Assembly: GCA_947484275.1 (NCBI GenBank)
Contig: CANKOY010000014.1
Location: forward strand, 1 to 64,000
Source: Planctomycetota bacterium
GTDB lineage: Bacteria > Planctomycetota > UBA1135 > GCA-002686595
Length of the DNA: 64,000 nucleotides
Direction: 5' to 3'
Part shown: piece by piece, positions 36,152 through 45,908 of the stretch
Layout: every line of letters begins with the position of its first letter
Position numbering within the stretch: position 1 is the first letter of the stretch
Translations under genes and position numbers: made by a program
The notes under the pieces: generated by a model
What the model saw: the letters and a program-made list of their open reading frames with translations, nothing else
What the model was told of the DNA's origin: nothing
The model's database searches: none

Positions 36152-36194
36152 CTGGATGTGGGTGGGGGTCTGGAGCGTTAAACCGGATGACAAG

Positions 36195-38441
36195 TCAGGG
36201 TCGGTCCTTCGTGATGGGAGCGTCAGGGGGCGGCTCTCGATCCGGAACTCCGGAGTCTTGAGTCGAAGCCTCGATGGCGCGTTTCAGGAGGATTTCGCTG
36301 ACGTGGGGCAGGGGGTAAGGGCTGATGTCGAGCGCCGCGCGAAAGTGAGTCTCCGCGGCGGCGGGGTTTCGGCGCGTGTCCAACTCGAACTCGCCCAGCA
36401 CCTGCTCCGCGAAGGCCCAGGCCACCAATAGCTGATCCAGCTCGGCAGGTTTCAGATCGCCGAGCTGGCGCTGGGCGTTGGCTGATTCCACGGCATTGCG
36501 CAGCAACGACTCGGCACGCTCCAGGTCCGCCCCGGTGTGTCGGATGGCCACCCGAGCCGCCTCCGCCGCCAAGCGCACGTCCTGGGGTGCGGCTTCAATG
36601 GCACGCAGATAGCTGCGCCAGCTGACAGCGTATGACTCGGCTGCACTGGCGCGCCGGCTCTCCGCGGTCCGACCGAAGCGGGCGCGCTCCGACGGCGTGC
36701 CATCTTCGCTGGGACGCGTGCGAGCCAGGCGGCGCAGCCTCTCGAGCCTCTGGGGATCGAGCACCTCGCCGCGGCTGGCCTCCTCGAACCACCCGGCTTC
36801 TTCGGAGAGGATGTCGGCCAGCTCCTCCGCGGCCCGCGCCCAGCGCGCATCGCCAGGCGCCTCGCGCGCGAGGTCGGCATAGATCGCGGCCGCCGCGGTG
36901 GAGTTCTTGAGTTCACGGTACCGCTCTGCGATTTGAGCCAGACCTGCGATGCCATTGCCGACGCCAGCCGTCCACTGTGCATCGACGCTCGCGGAATCGA
37001 TCGCGATCAGCCCCGGCGCGATTTCGTTCATCGAGAGGAACGCGCGCCTCGCGGCCGCCAAATCGCCGCTCTCCAGGGCCCGCCAGCCCACCTGCGCGCG
37101 CGTCAGGGACTCGTACTCCATGCACGACTTTTCGATGCGCGCATCGCATCTGCGAGCATTCTTGAAGCCGCGCTCCGCCTTGCCGAGCTGCTCGAGGACC
37201 GTGCCAGTGAATCCAGGGGCCGTGAAGCCCGCGACGGAACACTTGAAGTACTCCCGCGCGGGGTACCAATGCGCCAGTGCCTGGTTGGGGTACTGCTTGC
37301 GCATCGTGGCGAACACCTCGATCAACTCGTCGACGCCAATCGTCAGCGCGGCGCGCGCCAACAACTCGGTCAACGGCGCGTCACCCGGACTGGAATTCAA
37401 TCCTCGCGCAGCAGCCGCTTCGGCTTGGGTGACCATGCCGAGGTCGAGGTACACCTCGCACAACAGCGCGTGAGAGCGAGCGTCCGTGGGGCGTTCCGCT
37501 ATGCGCGCGCGCAAGGCGTCCTGGATCTCGACGAACAGCGCAGCCGCCGCAGGGCCCGGTGTCGTTCGCAATTGGCGATGAACCTCGAGACCCGCTTGGC
37601 CAAACACGAATTCCGCCGCCGGATCGAGCGCGAAGCGCTGTTCGCGCTGGACCGACAGCAGCACCAAGGCGCGCCGCGCACTGGCGAGAGCTTCATCGTG
37701 CAGCCCGAGGATCCGCGCAGCCCGGCTCTGGCCCAGCAGGGCGGTCGGTGTGCCGCCCGCGCGCACGAAGAGCTCGCGCGCCGGTTCGAGAAGTTCCGTG
37801 CGTCCCTGTTCCGCAAGCGTCAGTCGCACCGTTCCCGCCGCTTCGAGCAGCTCGGGCCGATCGGGAGCAGTGGCGAGCGCCAGATCCAGCACGTTCAATT
37901 CGTCCTGGTATCGTCCCTGGGTGCGAAGGGCGCGCGCCTTGTCCCGGTTCGGCAGAGCGCGCAGTTGCTCGGTGTACTCGCTGAGCGCTTCCCAGCGCTT
38001 CGCCGCCAGTGCCTCGGCCGCCAGCGCGATCAGTCTCGTTTCTTCATCGTTCGAGACTTCGGGGGTTACGTCGGGAACCTGCGAGGTCGTCGGGGAGTCG
38101 GCGACGCGCCTTCCGGGTTCCGTCGGGCCAGGGGGCGCAACTACTTCCGGCGCGCGAGGTTCATGGGTCGCCAGGCCGTGAAGGGCCCGCACCAATACAC
38201 CTGCGAGTAGTTCCAGCTGCGCACTGCGCCGCGCCACCGACCGCTGCTCCGGTAGGATCGCTGGAGCGGGGACGTGAACCGGTGCTGGTGGTGGGGCCTC
38301 GATTCGCGGCTGTGAGAGGCTCGGCATCACAACGCGACTGCCCGGGCCTAGGGGCGGAGCGGTCTTCTCGGCGCTGTTCAACGCGGTGCAACTCGCAAGG
38401 ACGAGAGCCAGCGGGGTCCAGTGGAGTGGCTTCATTGCCAT
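36195..38441 (-). CDS. TPR-like lipoprotein
   Basis: 748-aa lipoprotein: signal peptide with lipobox LASC at about residues 16-19, then a Pro-rich linker (~40-140) and a long alpha-helical repeat region (LAERPTDARSHALLCEVYLDLGMVTQAEAAAARGL; SPYPLPHVSEILLKRAIE near the end) of TPR/SEL1 type. Several closely spaced starts are possible (38453, 38441, 38435); those near 38441 fit the signal peptide. It is probably on the periplasmic face of the outer membrane and may assemble with the second TPR protein downstream. Function unknown. Confidence 0.7.
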   Translation of the reverse strand: MAMKPLHWTPLALVLASCTALNSAEKTAPPLGPGSRVVMPSLSQPRIEAPPPAPVHVPAPAILPEQRSVARRSAQLELLAGVLVRALHGLATHEPRAPEVVAPPGPTEPGRRVADSPTTSQVPDVTPEVSNDEETRLIALAAEALAAKRWEALSEYTEQLRALPNRDKARALRTQGRYQDELNVLDLALATAPDRPELLEAAGTVRLTLAEQGRTELLEPARELFVRAGGTPTALLGQSRAARILGLHDEALASARRALVLLSVQREQRFALDPAAEFVFGQAGLEVHRQLRTTPGPAAAALFVEIQDALRARIAERPTDARSHALLCEVYLDLGMVTQAEAAAARGLNSSPGDAPLTELLARAALTIGVDELIEVFATMRKQYPNQALAHWYPAREYFKCSVAGFTAPGFTGTVLEQLGKAERGFKNARRCDARIEKSCMEYESLTRAQVGWRALESGDLAAARRAFLSMNEIAPGLIAIDSASVDAQWTAGVGNGIAGLAQIAERYRELKNSTAAAAIYADLAREAPGDARWARAAEELADILSEEAGWFEEASRGEVLDPQRLERLRRLARTRPSEDGTPSERARFGRTAESRRASAAESYAVSWRSYLRAIEAAPQDVRLAAEAARVAIRHTGADLERAESLLRNAVESANAQRQLGDLKPAELDQLLVAWAFAEQVLGEFELDTRRNPAAAETHFRAALDISPYPLPHVSEILLKRAIEASTQDSGVPDREPPPDAPITKDRP

Positions 38442-38868
38442 GGCGGGAAACATCACAGGGTAGGGAATCACCGACAAAGTGGCGTTCAGCACCCGGCACC
38501 TGCGAGTTTAGCAGTCCGAGGCAGGCTCTCGCCGATTGAGGGGGCCGGGAAAGCTGAGGGAATAAGCGCGAGCGGAATCGGGTGGAAGGCCGCCCCCCGG
38601 ATGGCCGAGCACCGAGCCCGGAGCGCGGTGCAGTTCGCCGGGGCCCGCTTGGCCCGCTGCAGGGAGATTTTCAAGGGTCCGCTCGCCCGGGCGGCCTCGG
38701 CCTCCATTGACCTTAGGCCCCAGTCGGCGCAGCTCAGTGGGAGCGCTGACCCCGCCGCGTTTCCGCCCTGCCGCGGGCCGCGGGAATATCTCGCGTGCCC
38801 CGTCGTCCGCCGCGGGGGCCCACGCGGGTACAGTGTCTCCCGGATCCTCGAAACCGCCGCCGCCATCC
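38442..38868. other. Divergent intergenic region, no gene seen
   Basis: 427 nt between two divergently transcribed lipoprotein genes. Very GC-rich with short inverted repeats. A TACAGT at 38829 could be a -10 for the plus-strand gene, but no convincing -35 accompanies it. No RNA gene or credible ORF seen. Confidence 0.5.
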
Positions 38869-41800
38869 ATGAGAGACCTTGCCGTCCGCGCGCGTCGCGC
38901 GCCCGTTTTTCGTCGCCTAGCCGCCCCGGCTGCGATGCTCCTCGCCCTGGTGTGGCTGGGATCTGGCTGCGACAACCCTGCTTGCGTCTACGGCCCCGAC
39001 GGCTGCGGAGCAGGCGCCAACGGCGGTTTGCTCGCTGCTCCCGCCACGGTGCCTGCCAATCATCAATGGATCGAGTCCGGCGCGCCGACGATTGCGGCGC
39101 GGATCCCTGCTTCCAACGCGACGCCGCTCCACCCTGATTCTCCCGTGGCGCTGGTCTTCAGTGAGAGCATGTCCTCCTCCAGCCTGACCAACTCAGTGCG
39201 CCTGCAGGAGGTTGGCAGCGGCGGCTTCGGGGCCCCGGTAGCTATCGCCTCGGTGCTTGTCTCCGAAGGACGGGTGCTGGTGGTGCTCCCGACCCAGGCT
39301 TTGAGCCTCGGAGTGACCTACGAACTCGTTTGGAATGACAACGCGGTGCCAGTGGATCTGCAGGGGCAGGCACTGGTGATCCCGGAGGGGCGCATCGCGG
39401 GAACTTTCAGCGTCGCCGCCACGGCACCGACCACCGTGCGTCTGCTCGGGACTTTTCCCGCGGACCTCGCCCTGAATCAGAGCGGCGTGGGCGAATTTCT
39501 GGCGCTGTTCGATCGGCGTCTGAACCCGGGCACGATTACGCCCACCTCGTTCGATATCAAGGTGGCCGGGCTGAACCCGACGTTTGATCCGCTGCCCACG
39601 GCGCTCTCGATCACTGTGGCCGGGAACTCGGTCAGCGACACGCGCGGCTATCGCTGGAGGAGTCTCGACGGAAGTGGCGAGCCCAGTCCCCTCGGTGCGG
39701 GACTGCAGTTCGATTGTTCGCTTTCCCCTGTGGGCCACAAGATTTCGGCGACCGACGCGACCCAGTTGGTGCCAATTCACTCGCGCTTCACGGTCGCCGC
39801 GATTTCGCCCCCGCTCTCGGCTGCGATCGTCTCTATGCCGACCGACGCGTTCGGCATAGACAACCTTTCGGGACTAGCGACACTCGACATTCAGATCGAT
39901 CTCGCCGCAGCGCAAACGGGAGATCGCCTGGGGATCTTCCTGTTCGGGAATTCCGTGGGAACCTCGCCTCAGCGCGTGGCCCTGTTGCGCGAGGTTCCGC
40001 TCACGGGTCCGGCCCTGGTACTGCACATCGGTGAGGCGGAGATCGACTTGCTGAGCGATCAGGGCCTCGGTCGCCTGGCTGATGGCAACATCGATCTGGC
40101 CTTCCGGCTCCAGCGCGGGACTGCGACCACGCCGGTGCGGCTCTTGGACGCAGACCTGCTGATCAGCGGCGTGCAGTCGACGCTTTTGGACCTGACGCGA
40201 CCGGTCCTCTCTGGTCTTGGGTCCACTGGAAACAGCACCACCGTGTTTCGCTCGGACCTCAGCGACTTCGCCTTGGTCGGCCGCGCCACGGAGCGCATTC
40301 GCAGCGTCGAAGTCAGCACGACTCTCGGGAACAACGGCGTGCTGACTCCCGTGGTCGGAAGCTCCACATCGGGCCTGTTCGTGGCGGCGCCGGTGCTTCT
40401 CGGCACCTTGACCGCGGCGCAACGGCCGTTGCCATTCACCGCGCAGATCTATGACAACGCGCTGAACTCCGCGCTGGTATCGATCGCAGGGGATTTCACG
40501 CAATTCGGCGCCTCGGGACCTGGCGCCCCGTTGCCTGGGCCGTCGATCACCGTCGAGGTGTTCAACAGCGCCACCCTCGCGCCCCTGGGCGGAGCTCTGG
40601 TCATGATCCACGAAGACCTCGGTGGCGGCTCGATCCTGCCGATCGACTCTGGCCTCACCGGGCCCGACGGCAAGGTGACGCTCACGGCCGGATTCGTCGG
40701 CGAGACGTTCGTCACCGTCGACATGCTGAACTTCGATCTCTTCACCTTTGAGGACGTGCCCACGGACCGCCTGTCGGTTCCGCTGACACCGCAGAGCACG
40801 CCGCCGGCCACCGTGGCGGGATTCGCGTCGTCGAAGAGCAGCACGTTCTCGACCTTCAGTCGCTTCGTCGTCGACAGCCGCAGGTTCGGAGAGTTCGAAC
40901 CCCTCATCAATGTCTTGACCTGTGCCCAAAACGGGCAGACGCAGTCCTTCGACTGCGCCTTCGGGCCCAGCCCGATTCAGGCGAATCGCCTCGGCGTCGC
41001 GTCGATGTTCGCGGTCGAACCTCCGCCGACGGAGCTCAACTACAACTCAGCCACTTTCCTGCGCGCATTCCAGATCGGAATACCCGTGGCGTCGGTGGGC
41101 GGGGGATCGGTCAGTTCCGTGAGCCTGAGCGCGACCACGCTCCTCAGCGACTCGACCGTGGCCCTTGAGGAGCGCGCGATCGATGGCCCCGCCCTCATCC
41201 TGGACCTCAACTCCACGGCGGGTTTGGCGCTCGGGATGCTCTCCGGTGCCCCGCGCGTCCTCGTGGAGGCGCGCGTGCGCGGAGTTCCGGGGTCGGCAGC
41301 CGTGGGCCTCGGCGTCGCCTTCGACATGGGCTCCAACAGTTGGCGCGTGCGCAGTGCCTACCCAGGGGCCGTCGACGGGATCCAGGAGACTCCCCAGGAC
41401 GCCTTGGGGCGTCTGGTCCAGTCCGGCGCCCTGGACCCCGACCTGTTCCTTTCCTGCGAAGTCCGCGACAGCTTTGGGGGTCGCGCCGGGCGCAGACCGC
41501 GGTTGTCGCAGCTGGGCGCGACCTTGGAGCCGGTTTCCGTGCCTTTGATCCTGTCGCCGCTGCCCGGCGGATCCACCGGCGGGCCGAGCTTCAATTTGAC
41601 CTTTGCCAATGCCATCCCGAATTCCGCCGGCACCCCCGGGATGTACCGGGCGACTCTGACCGCTGGAGCGCCGGGTCGGCGCTGGCAGTTGTGGCGCCAA
41701 GACCTAGGCGATGTCTCCGGCCCGACCCGGACGATCGTCGTGCCAGACCTCACGTCATTGGGCGGCACCGCGCTCCCGAACGGTGTGCTCAGCGCGCGCG

Positions 41801-41913
41801 TGGAGTGCTTTGGCTACGGCGGCTTCTCGGCGGCCGACTTCCAGTGGAGCGACATCGAGCGCGAATACGACACCTTCTCGGCCAGCCCGCCGATGGTCTT
41901 CTCGCAACCCTGA
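38869..41913 (+). CDS. Large lipoprotein with bacterial Ig-like domains
   Basis: 1014-aa surface or periplasmic lipoprotein. Signal peptide with lipobox GSGC (AMLLALVWLGSGC), then a Cys-containing segment (CVYGPDGCG). Next is an SbsA-type Ig-like domain (~75-180; IPASNATPLHPDSPVALVFSESM) followed by further beta-sandwich regions. An SpaA/carboxypeptidase-regulatory-like segment (TVEVFNSATLAPLGGALVMI, GLTGPDGKVTLTAGFVGETF) lies around residues 560-620. No enzymatic motif seen. It probably has a structural or adhesive role. A small lipoprotein gene follows after 175 nt. Confidence 0.78.
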   Translation: MRDLAVRARRAPVFRRLAAPAAMLLALVWLGSGCDNPACVYGPDGCGAGANGGLLAAPATVPANHQWIESGAPTIAARIPASNATPLHPDSPVALVFSESMSSSSLTNSVRLQEVGSGGFGAPVAIASVLVSEGRVLVVLPTQALSLGVTYELVWNDNAVPVDLQGQALVIPEGRIAGTFSVAATAPTTVRLLGTFPADLALNQSGVGEFLALFDRRLNPGTITPTSFDIKVAGLNPTFDPLPTALSITVAGNSVSDTRGYRWRSLDGSGEPSPLGAGLQFDCSLSPVGHKISATDATQLVPIHSRFTVAAISPPLSAAIVSMPTDAFGIDNLSGLATLDIQIDLAAAQTGDRLGIFLFGNSVGTSPQRVALLREVPLTGPALVLHIGEAEIDLLSDQGLGRLADGNIDLAFRLQRGTATTPVRLLDADLLISGVQSTLLDLTRPVLSGLGSTGNSTTVFRSDLSDFALVGRATERIRSVEVSTTLGNNGVLTPVVGSSTSGLFVAAPVLLGTLTAAQRPLPFTAQIYDNALNSALVSIAGDFTQFGASGPGAPLPGPSITVEVFNSATLAPLGGALVMIHEDLGGGSILPIDSGLTGPDGKVTLTAGFVGETFVTVDMLNFDLFTFEDVPTDRLSVPLTPQSTPPATVAGFASSKSSTFSTFSRFVVDSRRFGEFEPLINVLTCAQNGQTQSFDCAFGPSPIQANRLGVASMFAVEPPPTELNYNSATFLRAFQIGIPVASVGGGSVSSVSLSATTLLSDSTVALEERAIDGPALILDLNSTAGLALGMLSGAPRVLVEARVRGVPGSAAVGLGVAFDMGSNSWRVRSAYPGAVDGIQETPQDALGRLVQSGALDPDLFLSCEVRDSFGGRAGRRPRLSQLGATLEPVSVPLILSPLPGGSTGGPSFNLTFANAIPNSAGTPGMYRATLTAGAPGRRWQLWRQDLGDVSGPTRTIVVPDLTSLGGTALPNGVLSARVECFGYGGFSAADFQWSDIEREYDTFSASPPMVFSQP

Positions 41914-42058
41914 GCATTCCTCGCCGTTTTCGTCGCGGATTCTCGCGCGCGCGGACGCTACAATTCGCCGTCACTGGCGTCGAATCGGCGCCGGTTCGCC
42001 CGTCAGGCTCCGGCGACGGCGCGCATTTCGAACCGAGGCACGACGCCCTGCTCGCGTC

Positions 42059-42079
42059 TCCAAATTGGCCCCAATTGGA
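42059..42079. promoter_or_regulatory. Imperfect dyad before the small lipoprotein gene
   Basis: TCCAAATTGG, CC, CCAATTGGA: a near-perfect inverted repeat ending 9 nt before the GTG. It is AT-rich for this genome. It could be an operator or a leader hairpin. Confidence 0.3.
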
Positions 42080-42088
42080 TCGACCCAC

Positions 42089-42688
42089 GTGAAGCACCTT
42101 GCTCGCCTTGCTCCGCTCCTCCTCTCCGCCCTGATCTCCGTGTGTGCGCTTTCCGCATGCAAGATGAATCCGCCGCCGAAGGGGCTCGACAATCCGGAGT
42201 TGATTGTCGGTGGTCTCCGACAGGTGAATCCGCTCGACATCGTCGTGCTGCCGATCCAGAACAACACGGGGCGCAACGGTCTGCCGCTCGATGAATTGCG
42301 GCGCGCATTCCACGCTGGACTCGTGCGTCAGAAGTACAGCCCGCTGTCGCTCGCCTTCGTGGATGAGCACGCTGTCGAAGCCGCGTACACGCCTGGCGAA
42401 CTTCAAGAGCAGGCGATCCTGCAGGTGTTCGTGAACAACTGGGACGATTCGCAGATGCGCTCGATGTCGCGCCTGCGCATCCAAGCCGAGGTCTATCTTC
42501 TGGACTCGCGCAATCCTGATCTGCGCCAGGCCCTGTGGGGCGGCAAGGTGGATCGACGCGTGGATCTCTCCCAGGAGGCGCCTGGCCTCGCCAATCCGAA
42601 TGCGTTCGTAACGCTGGCGATCGAGAAGTTCACCGAGGATGTGCTCGCCTCGCTTCCCCCCCGGGATCCGCGCCGCGTATCCCCCTGA
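42089..42688 (+). CDS. Small lipoprotein (GNA1162/DUF799-like)
   Basis: 199-aa lipoprotein with signal peptide and lipobox LSAC at residues ~20-23. The mature part begins [18 protein letters not shown] and continues with a mixed alpha/beta domain ([27 protein letters not shown]), a pattern like GNA1162/DUF799 and CsgG-N-related lipoproteins that contain 'VAVLPF.N.S'. GTG start selected for the signal peptide. It is separated from rpsO by a 274-nt leader. Function unknown; an envelope assembly factor is conceivable. Confidence 0.65.
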   Translation: MKHLARLAPLLLSALISVCALSACKMNPPPKGLDNPELIVGGLRQVNPLDIVVLPIQNNTGRNGLPLDELRRAFHAGLVRQKYSPLSLAFVDEHAVEAAYTPGELQEQAILQVFVNNWDDSQMRSMSRLRIQAEVYLLDSRNPDLRQALWGGKVDRRVDLSQEAPGLANPNAFVTLAIEKFTEDVLASLPPRDPRRVSP

Positions 42689-42752
42689 GGGGCCGCGGAA
42701 AGCTCTCGGGGCCCGCCCGCGGCCCGCCCGCGGCCCGATTGACGGCGCCGGC

Positions 42753-42781
42753 TTGAGCCCCCGGGGCTCGGCCGCTATCCT
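42753..42781 (+). promoter_or_regulatory. rpsO promoter
   Basis: TTGAGC (42753-42758), a 17-nt spacer and TATCCT (42776-42781). This gives an rpsO leader of about 175 nt. Just upstream, CCCGCCCGCGG is duplicated in tandem. Confidence 0.5.
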
Positions 42782-42907
42782 CTTCGCCCACGAAGGCCCC
42801 GTTCCTTCCCGCCCGGCGGGAGCGGGGACCCTCGGCAGGACCGTCCGGCCATGTGGCTCGGGCGGACACCGCGCACCCATCTCTGGAGATCCTTCCCCTG
42901 GAGATCG

Positions 42908-42932
42908 GGCAAGTGCCTGGAAACAGGCTGCC
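42908..42932 (+). promoter_or_regulatory. Hairpin in the rpsO leader, possible S15 autoregulation site
   Basis: GCCTG-GAAA-CAGGC, a GNRA-capped stem, extended by GGCA/TGCC across a 3-nt bulge. It ends 19 nt before the AAGGAG of rpsO. S15 is known to bind its own leader in several phyla with different structures; that this is such a site is inference. Confidence 0.35.
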
Positions 42933-42962
42933 GGGCATGGACCGTTGACACAAGGAGATGGC

Positions 42963-43232
42963 ATGGCCATCACGGCGACACACAAGGCCGAACTCGTCAA
43001 AGAGTTCGCGCGCACACCCGGCGACACGGGTTCCCCTGAAGTTCAGATCGCTCTGCTCACCGCAGAGATCAAGAGCCTCACCGAGCACCTGAAGGTCCAC
43101 AAGAAGGACTTCACTTCGCGCCGCGGCCTGCTGCTGATGGTCGGCGCTCGCTCGAAGCTGCTCAAGTTCCTGCGCAATCGCACGCCGGATCGCTACCAGG
43201 TGATCGTGCAGCGACTTGGCCTGCGCCGCTAA
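42963..43232 (+). CDS. rpsO: Ribosomal protein S15
   Basis: Binds the central domain of 16S rRNA early in 30S assembly and bridges to the 50S subunit. 89 aa, exactly the family size; [23 protein letters not shown] and the ending [19 protein letters not shown] are diagnostic. AAGGAG at 42952-42957, 5 nt before the ATG, is one of the best ribosome-binding sites in the window. It is followed by pnp, the conserved rpsO-pnp order. Confidence 0.98.
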   Translation: MAITATHKAELVKEFARTPGDTGSPEVQIALLTAEIKSLTEHLKVHKKDFTSRRGLLLMVGARSKLLKFLRNRTPDRYQVIVQRLGLRR

Positions 43233-43406
43233 AGCGGACAGGCATGCGGGTCGGACCGATCACGACGACGGACCTGGACGGGCCATGTGCCGCGGCCGGG
43301 TTCGCGCCTTTGGGGCGTCAGGAGTCCAACGACTCTGCGCCTGCGGAGCGCCATTCAGAACACTAGACGTAGAACGAGAAACCTAAGAGAAAGAAAAGAG
43401 ACAGAC

Positions 43407-45542
43407 ATGACATTCAGTACCTATGCGCGCGTTGAGCGCGAAATCGCCGGCCACCTATTCATCCTCGAGACCGGCCAGGTGGCGCGCCAGGCGCTCGGGA
43501 GCATCATCGCAACGCTCGGGGAGACCAAGGTCTTCTCCGCCGTGGCCCAGGGCCCGGGCCGCCCGGATCAGGACTTCTTCCCCCTGACCGTGGACTACCG
43601 CGAGAAGACCGAAGCTGCGGGCAAGATCCCGGGCGGTTTCTTCAAGCGCGAGGGACGTCCGACCACCAAGGAAATCTTGACCATGCGCCTGACGGATCGT
43701 TCGATCCGCCCGCTGTTCGCGGAAGGCTTCAAGGATGAGGTCCAAGTGATGAGCCACGCCCTGTGCTACGACGGTGTGAACAACGCCGACGTGCTCAGCA
43801 TGATCGCGGCCTTCGCCGCCGTGCATATTTCCGGCCTGCCCTTCCACGGCGCCATGGGCGCGGTGCGTGTCGGCTACCTCGACGGACAACTTGTCGCCTT
43901 CCCGCCCGACGATCGCCGCCGCGAGGAATCGCGCTTGGATCTCGTCGTCGCTGGCCACAAGAACGCCATCTGCATGGTCGAGGCCAGCGCGAAGCAGGTT
44001 TCCGAAGCTGAGATGATCGATGCGCTCGAATTCGCGCACAGCATCATCAAGCAGATCGCAGAGATGTGCGACGAGCTGTGCAGCAAGGCCGGCAAACCGC
44101 GCCAGACGTTCAAGGCCCCGGAGGCCGATGCGGAAATCAGCGCGGCCGTGGCGAAGTACCACAAGGACCTCAAGGCCGTGATCTTCACCTCGGGCAAGCA
44201 CGAGCGTCAGGAAGCGATCGCGAAGATCTCCGACGCCTGCACGAGCTCGCTGGTGGACAGCAGCGCCGATGGGGCGACCAAAGCGGCGCGCACGAAGGCG
44301 GTCAAGGCCGTGTTCAACGACCTGATCTACAAGGTCGAGCGCGAGTGCATCCTCGAGGGCAAGCGCGCCGACGGCCGCTCGACCACCGACATCCGCGAGA
44401 TCACGATCGTCCCAAATTTCATTCCGCGCCAGCACGGATCGACGCTCTTCACGCGCGGCGAAACCCAGGCCCTGGTCAGTGTCACGCTCGGTACGCCCGA
44501 CGACGAACAAATCATCGACGGCATCGACACCGAGTACCGCAAGCACTTCTACCTGCACTACAACTTCCCGCCCTACTCGGTCGGCGAAACGCGCCGCATC
44601 ATGGGGCCGGGTCGTCGCGAAATCGGACACGGCATGCTCGCGGAGCGCGCGCTTCAAGCCGTGCTGCCGCCCAAGGACCGTTTCCCCTACACCCTGCGCA
44701 TCGTTGCCGACATCACCGAGTCCAACGGCAGTTCGTCGATGGCCAGCGTCTGCGGCGGTTGCATCTCGCTGATGCTCGCGGGCGTTCCGATCACCCAGCC
44801 GGTGGCTGGAATCGCCATGGGGCTGGTGCAGGAAGGCGATCGCTCGCAAATCCTGTCCGACATCCTCGGTTCCGAGGACCATCACGGCGACATGGACTTC
44901 AAGGTCGCGGGCTCAGGCGTTGGCATCACCGCGCTGCAAATGGACATCAAGAGCACGGGCGTCACGCGCGCGCTGCTTGAGCAGGCCCTCGAGCAGGCCC
45001 GCGTCGGCCGCAAGCACATCCTGCGCAAGATGCTGGAAGTGGTTTCGCGTCCCTCCGAGCAGATTTCGCAGTTCGCTCCGCGCATGGAGAACGTGCGCAT
45101 CCCGTCCGAGAAGATCGGCTACCTGATCGGGCCCGGCGGTCGCAACATCAAGGCGATGCAGGAGCTCTACAAGGTCAAGATCTCGATCGTCGACGACACG
45201 GGCAATGTCCAAGTCGCCGGCATCGATCGCGCCAAGGTGCTCGCCTGCCTCGACGCGATCAAGTCGATGACCGACACGCCGAAGATCGGCACGCGCTACA
45301 CCGGCACGGTCAAGTCGATCAAGGACTTCGGCGCGTTCATCGAGATCCTCCCCGGAGTTGAGGGCCTGTGCCACATCTCCGAACTGGACGTGGGCTACAT
45401 CAACCGCGTCATCGACGTGGTCCAGGTCGGCGACCCGATCGAAGTCGAGATCATCAACGTTGACGACCGCGGCAAGATCAAGTTGTCACGCAAGGTGATC
45501 CTGATGTCGCGGGGCGAGGGCGCGGAAGCCCCGGTGGCCTAG
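43407..45542 (+). CDS. pnp: Polyribonucleotide nucleotidyltransferase (PNPase)
   Basis: Phosphorolytic 3'-5' exoribonuclease of mRNA turnover. 711 aa with the standard order: RNase PH-like domain 1, helical linker, RNase PH-like domain 2 ([48 protein letters not shown]), KH domain ([13 protein letters not shown], ~570-582) and S1 domain ([20 protein letters not shown], ~632-700). The second RNase PH domain keeps the phosphate and metal residues around MDFKVAG. A purine-rich AAAAGAGACAG precedes the ATG. An earlier in-frame start at 43287 would add an Arg-rich stretch and is rejected. The 174-nt gap after rpsO may carry the usual RNase III/PNPase control hairpin, but none stands out. Confidence 0.97.
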   Translation: MTFSTYARVEREIAGHLFILETGQVARQALGSIIATLGETKVFSAVAQGPGRPDQDFFPLTVDYREKTEAAGKIPGGFFKREGRPTTKEILTMRLTDRSIRPLFAEGFKDEVQVMSHALCYDGVNNADVLSMIAAFAAVHISGLPFHGAMGAVRVGYLDGQLVAFPPDDRRREESRLDLVVAGHKNAICMVEASAKQVSEAEMIDALEFAHSIIKQIAEMCDELCSKAGKPRQTFKAPEADAEISAAVAKYHKDLKAVIFTSGKHERQEAIAKISDACTSSLVDSSADGATKAARTKAVKAVFNDLIYKVERECILEGKRADGRSTTDIREITIVPNFIPRQHGSTLFTRGETQALVSVTLGTPDDEQIIDGIDTEYRKHFYLHYNFPPYSVGETRRIMGPGRREIGHGMLAERALQAVLPPKDRFPYTLRIVADITESNGSSSMASVCGGCISLMLAGVPITQPVAGIAMGLVQEGDRSQILSDILGSEDHHGDMDFKVAGSGVGITALQMDIKSTGVTRALLEQALEQARVGRKHILRKMLEVVSRPSEQISQFAPRMENVRIPSEKIGYLIGPGGRNIKAMQELYKVKISIVDDTGNVQVAGIDRAKVLACLDAIKSMTDTPKIGTRYTGTVKSIKDFGAFIEILPGVEGLCHISELDVGYINRVIDVVQVGDPIEVEIINVDDRGKIKLSRKVILMSRGEGAEAPVA

Positions 45543-45571
45543 CGCTCAGTCGGGTCCTCGACCCAAGCCTG

Positions 45572-45630
45572 CGCGACCCGCGCGGGGAACGGCACTCGCT
45601 GCTGTTTCCCGCGCGGGTCGCGTTGTTTTT
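45572..45630 (+). terminator. Terminator of rpsO-pnp
   Basis: 18-bp arms (45572-45589 and 45605-45622, one G-U) with a 15-nt loop, followed by TTGTTTTT. Confidence 0.9.
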
Positions 45631-45908
45631 CGCGAGCGATCGAGCTTGGATCGCAGGGCCGGACTGCCTGCGGCCACGCCGTGGCCGCGATCCACCCGGT
45701 GCGGGTGTGTGCTCGCATTGCAACGCTCGAGCACGCGCCGGCACTAGGGCGCAGGTCATGGGTGCAGGTCACGGGGCGTCCATGGAGAGTCCGCCGGGAG
45801 TTGGGGTTTGCGCCTGGATCGACTCAACAGCGACCTGACACACTGCAGTTCCGCCGCCTGACAATGTGGGACGTGCCATGGGCGTTCGCAGGGCGCTAGG
45901 ATTGCCCC
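45631..45908. other. Gene-free stretch with several perfect hairpins
   Basis: Contains three clean stems after the pnp terminator: GCGATC/GATCGC (45636-45654), GCGGCCAC/GTGGCCGC with a 3-nt loop (45670-45688) and GTGCTCG/CGAGCAC (45709-45734). No ORF or known RNA family recognised. It could be a small RNA or simply secondary termination signals. Confidence 0.4.

Noticed and set aside
41789-43027. Minus-strand frame across the small lipoprotein and rpsO leader
   Set aside because: Arg-rich, no motif, antisense to a clear lipoprotein gene and to the rpsO leader.
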